Assembly (NCBI GenBank): GCA_947624045.1
Contig: CANQIL010000004.1
Coordinates: forward strand, 1 to 64,000
DNA length: 64,000 bases
Source of the DNA: an uncultured Bacilli bacterium
GTDB lineage: Bacteria; Bacillota_I; Bacilli_A; RF39; UBA660
Direction of reading: 5' to 3'
Every line of letters starts with the position of its first letter. Position 1 is the stretch's first letter. The position numbers and the translations under genes are program-made. Below, in pieces: positions 8,879 through 19,216 of the stretch. The notes below the pieces were generated by a model that was not told the origin of the DNA, ran no database searches, and was given only the letters and a program-made list of their open reading frames with translations.

Positions 8879-10525
8879 CTATCTTAAAGTTTTTTCTAGT
8901 TTTTCATTTTGTAAGTTATCAGTTATATTCTCAAAATGAGATCTTGTAAGAAAATTTATATTTATATTATTCTGTCTGTTAATTAGATAATCTATAAACA
9001 TTTTTGTGATTTTTCCATTAATTTCTTCTGGACTATCATATACATTAGCTAATTCTAAATCTTCAGAAGCAAAATTATTTGGGGTATAATCATAACCATC
9101 AAAACCTGCTAATGCTATAGATTTAACATATAGTAAATCTAATAATCTTAACAACATAATAGTTGAGTTATCACCAAATTCACCATTTGGTTTTAAAATA
9201 TCAGAAAAATTAATTATATATTCATTTTCTTCTTCTTTAATATTTTTAATATTAGATGCTATAATTTTTTTAATTTTTTCATAATTAACTTGATTTATTA
9301 AATTGTTATATCTTTTAAAATTATTTACATAGACAAAATCACTTTTAATATTTTTTGGAATAAAGCCCACACTTATGATTGTTGGTTTTACTTCGCTAAT
9401 ATAGGATTGAACTTTTTCAATTTCATCGATTAATGAATGACCTGGTGCAATTATCAAAATGTCTTGATTTTGTAAAAGTTCTTTTAAATCCATTAAATTA
9501 AAATTATTATCTACTTTTTGGCTTAAGCATTTTAAATATTGATCTTCTAATAAATTAGGATTGTATTTTTTTCTTGATGCGTCACCAATATTATCTAAAA
9601 TGTTTCGTATATCTTTTGATGTAATACTATTTTTTTTCGTCAAATACTGAATGTTAGAAACATGTGTTCCATAACACCCGGCTATAAAGTAGGGCGTAGT
9701 ATAGCCCCAATTACATTTAGATTTTATGTTATCCATATAATTATCTATAAGATCTAAAATTGTATCCATATCATAATCATAATGCCATCTAGTATTTAAA
9801 TATTGTGCCATTAATTCTATAGGGGTATTTCCTGCACCTCTTCCCATTCCTGAAATGGTTCCATCTATAACAACTTCTCTAATACCCATACTCATTCGCA
9901 CAAATTCTTGCGATAGTGCATTAGATAGTTGCATATTGTTATGAGAATGAAAACCAATTTTACATTTTGGATTTAAGTTATGATTTATTATCTCAAAAAC
10001 TCTATGTAAATCTTCTTGATACATTGAACCGAAAGTATCAACTATAGAAAAACTATATGGTTCAATTTCATTAACAAGTTTAATTAACTGAATTAATTCT
10101 TCATCAGAATATCCCAAAATATCAACAGGTTGAACAAATAATTTATAACCTTTTTCTTTTATCTTTTTACAATCTTCAATAGCAGAGTAGCGTTCATCTT
10201 TCTTAAAGCATTCTCTAATGGCATCAATAGATTCTGAATCACATTGTTCTAGATTTTCCATAGAAAATTTCCCAAAATCTGTTAAAACAGTAAATATACA
10301 ACCATTTTTATTTTTAGGAATAAACCTCTTTGCATCTGCATTGTTACGATATACAGTTTTTCCTTCGCCATATTCACTATCTTGTAAAAAGCCAATTTCT
10401 ATGCAATCTATTTTTGCTTTAACAAGTCCATTAATAATTCCTAAAATAACATTATTACCAAATTTTTTATCAACTAGATATGCACCATCTCTCAAGGTAC
10501 AATCCAATAACTGTACATTTTTCAA
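8879..10525 (-). CDS. HMGL-like (DRE-TIM) aldolase fused to a C-terminal Rossmann-like domain
   Basis: N-terminal LLDCTLRDGAYLVDKKF, FSIVDTFGSM, GFHSHNNMQLSNA, GMGRGAGNTPIE. C-terminal ILIIAPGHSLIDEIE and SIALAGFDGYDY resemble DUF115/MptE-like or GT42-like folds. Confidence 0.85.
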   Translation of the reverse strand: MKNVQLLDCTLRDGAYLVDKKFGNNVILGIINGLVKAKIDCIEIGFLQDSEYGEGKTVYRNNADAKRFIPKNKNGCIFTVLTDFGKFSMENLEQCDSESIDAIRECFKKDERYSAIEDCKKIKEKGYKLFVQPVDILGYSDEELIQLIKLVNEIEPYSFSIVDTFGSMYQEDLHRVFEIINHNLNPKCKIGFHSHNNMQLSNALSQEFVRMSMGIREVVIDGTISGMGRGAGNTPIELMAQYLNTRWHYDYDMDTILDLIDNYMDNIKSKCNWGYTTPYFIAGCYGTHVSNIQYLTKKNSITSKDIRNILDNIGDASRKKYNPNLLEDQYLKCLSQKVDNNFNLMDLKELLQNQDILIIAPGHSLIDEIEKVQSYISEVKPTIISVGFIPKNIKSDFVYVNNFKRYNNLINQVNYEKIKKIIASNIKNIKEEENEYIINFSDILKPNGEFGDNSTIMLLRLLDLLYVKSIALAGFDGYDYTPNNFASEDLELANVYDSPEEINGKITKMFIDYLINRQNNININFLTRSHFENITDNLQNEKLEKTLR

Positions 10526-10545
10526 ATTAATTCCTACTTTCTGTT

Positions 10546-11289
10546 CTATTTTTTATTTTCATTTTGAATTATTGAAATTACTTTCTCTAAATCTTTTGGT
10601 GTATCTACAGATAAAGAATAAGATTCAACTTCTTTAAAATAAATTTTTACACCATGTTCTAAAAAACGTATATAATCAACATCTTCTACTTTTTCTGTCT
10701 TACCCATAGGTGTATTAACAAAAAAATCAAGTCCCAATTTATTAAAACATTCAATTCCAACTGTTTTATAGTAATCAAACATTAATGTTCCTTTTGGATA
10801 TGGAATAGGAGTTCTTGAACAATATATTCCTAAATCATTTTCTCCAGTAACAACTTTTATGTTGGCACTATCAATTGTCTCAGCAGGGTCCTTAAGTTTT
10901 CTTCTTTCTCCTATAAATAACGGTTCATCGTTATAAGTTTCCGATGGTATTATTTTTTTAACACTATCAATATTTATTAATGGTTCATCACCACAAACAC
11001 AAATATAATAATCAGCTTTTATATTTTCAGATACTTCATGTATTCTAGCAATATGATTTGGATGGTCATTTCTTGTCATAACAACTTTCATATCATATTC
11101 ATCACAAACTTTTTTTATTCTTTCATCATCAGTAGCAACATATAATTCATCTAATTCTTTTATTTCTTTTACCTTTTGGTAAACCCACCAAATCATTGGT
11201 TTACCACAAATATCGGCAAGTGGTTTGCCAGGAAATCTAGTTGATGCATATCTTGCTGGTATTACTCCAATTATTTTCATTTCTATCAA
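10546..11289 (-). CDS. KdsB-like CMP-ulosonate cytidylyltransferase
   Basis: IIGVIPARYASTRFPGKPLADICGKPMIWWVYQ, YICVCGDEPLI, SRTPIPYP. Confidence 0.88.
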   Translation of the reverse strand: MIEMKIIGVIPARYASTRFPGKPLADICGKPMIWWVYQKVKEIKELDELYVATDDERIKKVCDEYDMKVVMTRNDHPNHIARIHEVSENIKADYYICVCGDEPLINIDSVKKIIPSETYNDEPLFIGERRKLKDPAETIDSANIKVVTGENDLGIYCSRTPIPYPKGTLMFDYYKTVGIECFNKLGLDFFVNTPMGKTEKVEDVDYIRFLEHGVKIYFKEVESYSLSVDTPKDLEKVISIIQNENKK

Positions 11290-11321
11290 CTCCTCAATAA
11301 TTTTTATTTTTAATTAATTTT

Positions 11322-12794
11322 TTATATTTCATTACCTAAAGTATTTTGTTCAATAGTTGTATCAATATTTTTATTTTTTACTATCACTTTAGTTATTTCT
11401 TTTCGCTTAATAAAGATAAAACACAACATAGCAGAAATTAATGCATATCTTATAATCGTATATTTGTATAATGGAATTATGAGTAAACTTATCATGACAA
11501 ATATCATTGAAATAATGAGTATCATTTTACTATCGTAGTAATTGTAATCATTTGCTCGTTTCTTGCAAACTTTTTTCATAAATATAAAATGACATAAAGC
11601 ATATAGTATATAACTAACTAAGGTTGTATAGCCAGCAGCTATAAAACCAAATAATTTAATAAAAATTAAATTTAAAACAATATTTGTAACTGCAGCTCCA
11701 ATAGAAGCAATTCCTACGTATTTTGTTTCATTGTAGTAATACTCAATGTTAGCAAAAACATTAAATAAGAACATAAAGTATACACTTGCTGATACAGCAG
11801 GAATGATATAAATTGCTTCGTAGTATTCAGCTGGAGCAAATATTTTCAAGGCCTCAGGGGCAAATAAAATTAACAATAGGTTTATTATGGCAACTAAGAT
11901 GATCAAAAGATTGGTATTTTTTTTCAGTGATTTAAAACCTTTGCCTTCTTTTATTACTTTATAAGTCCAAGGTGTTAATGATTTTAAAATTGAATCATTA
12001 ACAAGTATTGTCAATGTCGATAAACTATACGCCAAGCCATAAATTCCTGCAGCAGAAGCGCTACACATTTTTCCAATCATTATTCTATCAAAGCCAACAA
12101 GAATTTTAGATGACAAAAAATGTGGTATTAACGGTAAACAATATATAAGTAAAAATTTAATATATTTTTTGTCAAATTTCTTTTTAGCTTTAGCTAAAAT
12201 ATAAATATATACAAATAAGCCAACTAATATATTTATTATTGCTACACCGTAAATACGACCATAACCTCTATTTGGTGAAAAATGTATTGCGATTAAACCT
12301 GCTACTGGACCCAAAATGCCTATTAAAATTGATAAGAAAGTCATTGTTTTATATTTAAATTCATATCTTTGACCAGCTGCCCATATATTAAATGAGGAAA
12401 AAAACAATATGTCTATGAACATTAAAATCATTATAGATATTGGAAAACCTGTAATATTTTTGAAAAATATATTTATAATAAAATAAATAATAAAACATAA
12501 TACAGATAGTCCCGTTACTAAAATTTGTGAAGATGATAAAAAAGTATTTTTATCATTTTCATATTCTTTTAAACCTGATAAAACAGCATAATTAAAGACA
12601 TTTAAAGAAGTAAAAATAATAAAGATATCATGCCAAGACTGATACAAAGTATATTGAGCAAACTCTGTTGTTGTTAAAATTCTTGTAAAAATTGGTGTAG
12701 CAAGAATTGATATTCCTTTTTGTATTAAACTAGCAAAGAAAGCCCAAAGAGATGCCCTAGCAACAACTGATAAATTTTTATATTTATTTAGCAT
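11322..12794 (-). CDS. Oligosaccharide flippase (Wzx), locus 1
   Basis: 490-aa polytopic membrane protein; N-terminal KGISILATPIFTRILTTTEFAQYTLYQSW is typical of Wzx/MATE-like flippases. Confidence 0.85.
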   Translation of the reverse strand: MLNKYKNLSVVARASLWAFFASLIQKGISILATPIFTRILTTTEFAQYTLYQSWHDIFIIFTSLNVFNYAVLSGLKEYENDKNTFLSSSQILVTGLSVLCFIIYFIINIFFKNITGFPISIMILMFIDILFFSSFNIWAAGQRYEFKYKTMTFLSILIGILGPVAGLIAIHFSPNRGYGRIYGVAIINILVGLFVYIYILAKAKKKFDKKYIKFLLIYCLPLIPHFLSSKILVGFDRIMIGKMCSASAAGIYGLAYSLSTLTILVNDSILKSLTPWTYKVIKEGKGFKSLKKNTNLLIILVAIINLLLILFAPEALKIFAPAEYYEAIYIIPAVSASVYFMFLFNVFANIEYYYNETKYVGIASIGAAVTNIVLNLIFIKLFGFIAAGYTTLVSYILYALCHFIFMKKVCKKRANDYNYYDSKMILIISMIFVMISLLIIPLYKYTIIRYALISAMLCFIFIKRKEITKVIVKNKNIDTTIEQNTLGNEI

Positions 12795-12802
12795 GATGGC
12801 AC

Positions 12803-14155
12803 CTACTTTCTTGTTATTTTATCTTTGTAAATATCATAGTTAGCAGAGCGATAACCTTCTAATTTATAATCTAAATTTAACTTGTAATATATTTTTCTTG
12901 CTAATAATGAATTAGTAAAAATCTTTTTTAAAGATTTAATCGGTTTATACCATAAGTATGCATATATATAAGAACAAAATGGAATTTTTAGATGATTATT
13001 TTTCATTTCATTTTTAAATTCTTTAACGTAGTATTTAATATCTTGTCCCATAAATTTACCTATACACTTTGATTTATTTGCCATAAATTTTTCTACATCA
13101 AATACTTTTTTAAAATTATTTAATTTATCAAAAGCATAAAAATGACACATCGTACGTAAACATTTATTACAAAATGAACAATTAAGACTTTTATCATTTT
13201 GTTCATCGTATAATAACCAAATACCACATACTGATAAATGCTTTTGCGCAGGTAAAAAATCAGCAATATACTTTTCTTTATCAAGTCTTTCAACTTCCAT
13301 ACCAGTAGAATAAAATTTTAAATTTTCATTATCTAAACATGATAGAGAAAATAAATCAAATATAGCTGAACTATGTCCTACTGATTTACTTAAATCAATA
13401 TTAAAAAATGATACACAATGAGTAGAGCTTAAATAATATATATTAATTAGCTTTTGCAAAGCAAATGGAACTGAAGCATAAATTGCTGCACTAAATGTAT
13501 TAAATGCCTTATAAGGAAATAGGTAAAATTCATATAAGTTTGTATAGCATGATATGACGTCTAAATTGCATTCTTTAGCAATTTTGTCAACTTCTACTTT
13601 AGTTGTCTCAAAAACATTTTTAATACGTTTTTCTTCTTTTTCAGTGTCAATTCCAGTTGAGCTAAATACTAAATGAGTTAATTCTGTTTCTTTAGTAGTT
13701 CTTCCTTTACTATGTTTTGCAATTGTATAGAAGGAATCGACTCCACCTGAACAGCCTGTTGCTACTGCTTTTTCATTTTTTATAACTGTACTATCTGTAG
13801 GTCCTTCAATCTTTACATAATGCATAGGATAATTAGAATTATTTTCAGAAACCAAAGGAATGTAATAAGTGGATAAGCTATAATAAAGTCTCTCAGAAAT
13901 AGGAGCAACCGTTTCTATATCCATATCATTTTCCATAGCATCAGATAATAATCCTGTAACAAAAGTATCACTTCTTTCTGGACATAAATATTTTTCATAT
14001 TTTTCCTCAAACTCGTAATAACATACTTTTGTTTCCATTTTATGTGTGTTAGGATTTTCCATATTAACTTCAGCACATAACCTAATAGCGTTACCAAATA
14101 CATCAGAATCTACTTTTTCTATATATGGTTTACCTATCTTAATTTTTTTTCTCAT
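12803..14155 (-). CDS. PP-loop ATP-pyrophosphatase-like protein of unknown function
   Basis: PP-loop ATGCSGGVDSFYTIAKHS; Cys cluster CSFCNKCLRTMCHF. Confidence 0.6.
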   Translation of the reverse strand: MRKKIKIGKPYIEKVDSDVFGNAIRLCAEVNMENPNTHKMETKVCYYEFEEKYEKYLCPERSDTFVTGLLSDAMENDMDIETVAPISERLYYSLSTYYIPLVSENNSNYPMHYVKIEGPTDSTVIKNEKAVATGCSGGVDSFYTIAKHSKGRTTKETELTHLVFSSTGIDTEKEEKRIKNVFETTKVEVDKIAKECNLDVISCYTNLYEFYLFPYKAFNTFSAAIYASVPFALQKLINIYYLSSTHCVSFFNIDLSKSVGHSSAIFDLFSLSCLDNENLKFYSTGMEVERLDKEKYIADFLPAQKHLSVCGIWLLYDEQNDKSLNCSFCNKCLRTMCHFYAFDKLNNFKKVFDVEKFMANKSKCIGKFMGQDIKYYVKEFKNEMKNNHLKIPFCSYIYAYLWYKPIKSLKKIFTNSLLARKIYYKLNLDYKLEGYRSANYDIYKDKITRK

Positions 14156-15230
14156 TTTTTTTCACTTCTTTCTTTAGTTCCTCATAAAACTCATCTTCTG
14201 ACTCTGGCAAATGAATTCCTCCATCTTTTGTTACTGAGCTAAATTTATCCCAAAATTTATAGTATTTAGGATTAAAGGCTTTTAATTTTGGCTTAATAAA
14301 TTTAAATAACATAAAAGCATTTATTTTGTTACCAAAAAGAGTTTTGTAAGTTGGTATACTTCCACTGCTAATAGTAATAAATACCTTATCGCTAAAATCT
14401 CCAACACAGGCTAATGCTTCCCAAGGTATTCCATCATTACCCAATGTTTTTATACCTTTTTTTGTGAACCTATCTTCAATAGTTCGTGGGTGAAGTTTTA
14501 TAATTACATTATCTTTACCTACAATATTTATAATTTCATCAAATATTTTCTCATCATCAATATCAGGATCATTTGCATACATAGCTTCCTCAAATATAAT
14601 GTACTTTTTATCATAATTTTTAACAGCTCTACTAGCATTAAAAGTATAATCGATAAGATCTTTAAAATCTTTACTATTGACTAAACTTTCAATTTTGTAA
14701 ATAGGGCAATTAGACTTATATAGTAATAGGGTAGGATTTAACATAAATAAGCCGTTAATATTATTTCTTGTCAAATTATTATGAAAATACTTGTTTTTGA
14801 AATTTATTATGTCTAGAAAAGCATAGTTTTTTATAATATCTTTATATGGAAAATAAATTGTGTATGCCTCTTCAAATAAAAAAGTTTTTATATTTTTATT
14901 TTCTTTGTATAAACAAGCTCTTAGTGATGCACTAAAGTAATCATAGTTCCAAAAATACATTTCAGAATATAAAAAACTATCTAATTTTATATATTTTTTT
15001 ATATTGAAAACCATTTGTAATTTTTTTGCTTTATTTTTCATAAATATTTTAAAGTCATAAACATTATCAAATATTTTTAGCTTTCTAATTCTACTAGCTA
15101 TGACTTTATAATTATTAAATGTATCAGTAATAATTAGATCTACTTTATCATCTTTATTTAAATATTGTTTTTTTATACAAAAAGCAATAATAATTTGCAT
15201 TGGTGTTCTACATATAAATAGTTTTTTCAT
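14139..15230 (-). CDS. GT52-like (sialyltransferase-like) glycosyltransferase
   Basis: N-terminal MKKLFICRTPMQIIIAFCIKK; YIIFEEAM; VIIKLHPRTIEDRF; FGNKINAFMLF. Confidence 0.65.
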   Translation of the reverse strand: MKKLFICRTPMQIIIAFCIKKQYLNKDDKVDLIITDTFNNYKVIASRIRKLKIFDNVYDFKIFMKNKAKKLQMVFNIKKYIKLDSFLYSEMYFWNYDYFSASLRACLYKENKNIKTFLFEEAYTIYFPYKDIIKNYAFLDIINFKNKYFHNNLTRNNINGLFMLNPTLLLYKSNCPIYKIESLVNSKDFKDLIDYTFNASRAVKNYDKKYIIFEEAMYANDPDIDDEKIFDEIINIVGKDNVIIKLHPRTIEDRFTKKGIKTLGNDGIPWEALACVGDFSDKVFITISSGSIPTYKTLFGNKINAFMLFKFIKPKLKAFNPKYYKFWDKFSSVTKDGGIHLPESEDEFYEELKKEVKKNEKKN

Positions 15231-15266
15231 ATCACGTCCAACTTTCTATATTATTTTTTATTAAAT

Positions 15267-16247
15267 TTATACTTTAAAAATTAATTTATATAATCTAAAG
15301 AAAATTTTGTAAATAGTTATATTTTTTGTAAAAAGAAAAATTTGAAATTTTTTAATTAGTAGTATTTGAGAATTTTCCCTTACATACTTATAATTGTTTT
15401 TTACCTCTGTAATAAATTTTTCTTTTATATCTGATCTTAACAATACTTTATTTTCTATTGATTTATTATAGATTGTTAAAATTGATGAGACATAAGCACT
15501 TCTAACTACATTTTTTAATTTTGGATATTTTCTTTCTACAAACAGCATTTGTTCATAAGCGGCATAAATAAAATCATATCTTAAATTATTATTGTTGTGT
15601 GATATACTACCTTTTCTTTGCATGTAATGATATAAGTACTCATTAAAATAAACTATTTTATTTGCTTTATCGAATAATTTAAACATAATGTAAAAATCTT
15701 CACAGTATTTTCCTTTTGGAAATTTTATATTATTAAAAAGTTCTTTTTTAAAAAGTTTAAAGCAGGCAGACATATCAAAATATCTAAAATTATTTAATTG
15801 AAGTATAGCTTCTTCTGAATTCATAATATAATTACTTTTATTATTTTTCTTTTGCTTTATTTTACTAACACCATTTTCAAAATCATAGATTGGATTGCAA
15901 ATTGAAATATCACAATCATTTTCATAAATTTTCAATAGTAATCTTTCAATGTAATTTGTTTCTACCCAATCATCTGAATCAATGAAACAAATATAAGTTC
16001 CACTAGCTTTTTTTATTCCATAATTTCTTGCATCTGATAGGCCACCATTTGTTTTATGATAAATATTTATTCTATTATCTTTTTTTACCCATTCTTCTGC
16101 AATTTTTCCACTTTTATCAGTAGAACCATCATCTATCAAAAGTATTTCAATATCTTTATATGTTTGATTTACTAATGAATTTATACATTTATCAAGATAT
16201 TTTTCTACATTATAAATTGGAACTATAATACTAACTTTTTTGTTCAT
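15267..16247 (-). CDS. GT2 family glycosyltransferase
   Basis: VSIIVPIYNVEKYLDKCINSLVNQTYKDIEILLIDDGSTD; CFIDSDDWVE. Confidence 0.93.
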   Translation of the reverse strand: MNKKVSIIVPIYNVEKYLDKCINSLVNQTYKDIEILLIDDGSTDKSGKIAEEWVKKDNRINIYHKTNGGLSDARNYGIKKASGTYICFIDSDDWVETNYIERLLLKIYENDCDISICNPIYDFENGVSKIKQKKNNKSNYIMNSEEAILQLNNFRYFDMSACFKLFKKELFNNIKFPKGKYCEDFYIMFKLFDKANKIVYFNEYLYHYMQRKGSISHNNNNLRYDFIYAAYEQMLFVERKYPKLKNVVRSAYVSSILTIYNKSIENKVLLRSDIKEKFITEVKNNYKYVRENSQILLIKKFQIFLFTKNITIYKIFFRLYKLIFKV

Positions 16248-17394
16248 ATAAGAGTCCTTTCTTTATAGAATTACCATTTATGGAATCAAAATTTACAATA
16301 AACGAAACATTTATCATCATAATAACCCAAGAAATTTGCCAAGGTAGGCTAGAGGATGTTAGCATATTTGCTAATACATAAATCATAATTACATTTGCAT
16401 AAATATTTTTTTTACATATATTGAAGTAGCTATATATAAAAATTATTAAGCAAAAAATATTTAATTCCATATATATTTCTACTAAGTCCATTTCTAAATA
16501 TTTACCAGTTACTAACATGCTTGTTCCGTAGCCATATGATAAATATCCTTTCATTTCCCACATTTTTAGTTTCCAATTTCGTCCTGATGTTAAATTAAAA
16601 ACTGTATTATAATCAAATGTTTCTCCTTTCATAAAAGAAAGATACAAAATTGTCGATATGCAAAAAACAGTTGTTAAAATTATTTTGTGACTTTTTTTGA
16701 AATCCTTTTTATCAATAATTTTTTTCCCAAAAAAGCAAATAAATATTGCAAATAGCATGCCAAGTCTTTTAAAAGCTAAAAGAGTAAATATTAATGAAGT
16801 AATACAATATTTTTTCAGTGACTTATCACTTTTGTCTTTATGATAAGCAAAGAAAAAGAATAGAAATAATTGTAAAAATGTTTCAGCCCAATCATGACTT
16901 TCTGTAAAACTTATAGAATGAAAATAATCAATAGAAAGCCAATTACTAAGCTTAAAAAATTCGAAAAGATTATGTTTTATTTCGCGCATACCAAAAAAAT
17001 ATGTAACTATTAGTATAATTAGAGTGATTTTTAAAATAGTATATATATTTTTTTTAGAAATAAAATTAACTGCATAAAAAGAATATAATGTTGGTAATAA
17101 AAACAAAGATATTTGCACAAATGTTCTTAAATTTAAACTCATAGATACACTAGAAGCTTTTATATATGAAAAAATTAAAAATATTAAAGACACAATTATT
17201 AGATATAAATTTTCTTTGCCAAAAATTTTTTTATCATTTGTTTTTTTCGAAACTAAATAAACTATTGCTGATAAGATACATAGGAAAAAAAGAACATAAT
17301 ATCTTAAGTTTGCTATAGGCTGACCAAAATCATAGATTGAAACGACAGTTGCATAGACTGTTACATAGATAAAAAATAAGATAATGTCTATCAT
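16231..17394 (-). CDS. O-antigen/capsule polymerase-like membrane protein (Wzy), locus 1
   Basis: 387 aa with many TM segments and a central loop; position within the cluster. Confidence 0.65.
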   Translation of the reverse strand: MIDIILFFIYVTVYATVVSIYDFGQPIANLRYYVLFFLCILSAIVYLVSKKTNDKKIFGKENLYLIIVSLIFLIFSYIKASSVSMSLNLRTFVQISLFLLPTLYSFYAVNFISKKNIYTILKITLIILIVTYFFGMREIKHNLFEFFKLSNWLSIDYFHSISFTESHDWAETFLQLFLFFFFAYHKDKSDKSLKKYCITSLIFTLLAFKRLGMLFAIFICFFGKKIIDKKDFKKSHKIILTTVFCISTILYLSFMKGETFDYNTVFNLTSGRNWKLKMWEMKGYLSYGYGTSMLVTGKYLEMDLVEIYMELNIFCLIIFIYSYFNICKKNIYANVIMIYVLANMLTSSSLPWQISWVIMMINVSFIVNFDSINGNSIKKGLLYEQKS

Positions 17395-18518
17395 TTAGAA
17401 GTCACCTCATTATAAAGCTTAAGCGTAGTTTCAGTAACCTTGTCCCAATTATATTTGTTCAAAATATAATCTTTTGAAATTTCTTTAAATTTATTAACTT
17501 TTTCAGGATTATTTAATAACTCATTTAGTTTATTTTTTAAATCATTTGTATCTGCTTTTTTAAAAGTTATTCCTTTGTTTTCAATTATTTCAATACATTC
17601 TTTAATATTAGACGTTAAACAACAATTGCCATAACTCATTGCTTCTAGTAAGCATAGAGGCATACCTTCGTGATTGCTTGGTAAACAAAATAAATAGCAA
17701 TTACTATATAATTCCTCAAGAATTTCTCCCTCTACAAATCCTGTAAAAATTATATTTTTATTTGAGTGGGTTCTTTTTTTTAGTTCGTTATAATATAATG
17801 GTTGATCGTCGCCACCAGCTATTACTAATTTTTTATTAGTATCTAGTTTAACAAAAGCATCTATAAGATATTCAATCCCTTTATCTGGGACAACTCTTCC
17901 TAAATATAAAATGTAATTATTTTTTGTTAGGTTAAATAATTTACTTATCTTACTAATTTTTAACACTTTTGGTTCATTTACACCATTTGGAATTAGTAAT
18001 GTCTTTCTTTTATAATTATTAAAAAAATATTTTTGTAGTCTTGTATTTAAGACAATTATTTCATCGGCATATTTAACAGCCATTTTTTCGCCAAATTTAA
18101 TATATTTCTTTGCAAAATTTCCCCATTTTGGAGTTTCCCAATCTAGTCCATGAATTGTTGCAATAATTTTTTTTCTTGAAAAGAATTTAATGAATGGTAT
18201 CATGGCACATGGACCTTCAGCATGATAGTGAACAATATCAGCATTTGAAAAAAGAATTTTTAATGTTCCAAAAAAAGAAGAAGTCATTGCGGCTAATCCA
18301 TTTTTATCGATAGTAAAACATTTTTTTAGTTTTATTCCTTTATATTCTTTTATTTTTTCTATTTTTTTATTTTTATCAAGTACATGTTTTCCACCACGAT
18401 TATAGCAAGTGACTTCATGTCCTAATTTCACCATTCTAGTAGCTAATTCTTCTACTACTATTTCAACACCGCCTTCACGAGATGGTATTCGTTTTTGACC
18501 TATCATTGCTATTTTCAT
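17391..18518 (-). CDS. GT4 family glycosyltransferase
   Basis: MKIAMIGQKRIPSREGGVEIVVEELA; YLGRVVPDKGIEYLIDAF; CLPSNHEGMPLCLLEAMSYG. Confidence 0.92.
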   Translation of the reverse strand: MKIAMIGQKRIPSREGGVEIVVEELATRMVKLGHEVTCYNRGGKHVLDKNKKIEKIKEYKGIKLKKCFTIDKNGLAAMTSSFFGTLKILFSNADIVHYHAEGPCAMIPFIKFFSRKKIIATIHGLDWETPKWGNFAKKYIKFGEKMAVKYADEIIVLNTRLQKYFFNNYKRKTLLIPNGVNEPKVLKISKISKLFNLTKNNYILYLGRVVPDKGIEYLIDAFVKLDTNKKLVIAGGDDQPLYYNELKKRTHSNKNIIFTGFVEGEILEELYSNCYLFCLPSNHEGMPLCLLEAMSYGNCCLTSNIKECIEIIENKGITFKKADTNDLKNKLNELLNNPEKVNKFKEISKDYILNKYNWDKVTETTLKLYNEVTSK

Positions 18519-18520
18519 AA

Positions 18521-19216
18521 TTACTCATCTGCTCCATGACCTTTAATTACTGCACCGAACGTTTTAAAAAATATTTTGATGTCCATTTTTAAGCCACAAT
18601 TTTTAGAATAATAACTTTCAAGTTCTAATCTTTTTTGAAATGTAGAATTTTTCTTTCCTGAAACTTGCCAATAGCCAGTAATACCAGGCTTAGTTTTAAC
18701 TATAGTTGTATAGTATTTATCCATATCATCTTTTTCTCTTGGTAAATATGGTCTATTTCCTATCATTGTCATGTTTCCTATAAATACATTAATTAGTTGA
18801 GGAAGTTCATCAATTGATGTTCTTCTTATTATTTTTCCTAATTTTGTTATTCTTGGATCATTTTTTAATTTTTTATTTTTCTTATATTCTTTTGCTATTT
18901 TTTTATCTTCTTTTAATAGTTCGAATAAGACTTCATCAGCATTAGGTACCATTGTTCTAAACTTAAATAGTTTAAATTCTTTGCCATTTTTGCCAATTCT
19001 ATTTTGTGTAAAGAAAATAGAATGAAAATCACCAGATAAAACATAAGATATTTTTATTATGATAGATAAAGGTATTAAAAAGATAATTCCTAAAAATGAA
19101 CAAATAATATCAAATAATCTTTTAATAAAGAAATAAGTTGTTCTTTTTAAGGAAAGTAGGGGAGTAGTAGTAATCTCTAAAGAATTATTAATAGACATAT
19201 TATCCATTAAATTCAC
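18521..19216 (-). CDS. Initiating undecaprenyl-phosphate sugar transferase, locus 1
   Basis: KRLFDIICSFLGIIFLIPLSIIIKI; FTQNRIGKNGKEFKLFKFRTMVPNADE; RRTSIDELPQLINVFIGNMTMIGNRPYLP; KPGITGYWQVSGK. Confidence 0.93.
   Translation of the reverse strand: MNLMDNMSINNSLEITTTPLLSLKRTTYFFIKRLFDIICSFLGIIFLIPLSIIIKISYVLSGDFHSIFFTQNRIGKNGKEFKLFKFRTMVPNADEVLFELLKEDKKIAKEYKKNKKLKNDPRITKLGKIIRRTSIDELPQLINVFIGNMTMIGNRPYLPREKDDMDKYYTTIVKTKPGITGYWQVSGKKNSTFQKRLELESYYSKNCGLKMDIKIFFKTFGAVIKGHGADE

Noticed and set aside
10218-10637. 139-aa plus-strand ORF
   Set aside because: Antisense to the aldolase gene and the KdsB-like gene; no RBS or motif.
13915-14103. 62-aa minus ORF inside the PP-loop gene
   Set aside because: Alternative frame of a strongly supported CDS.
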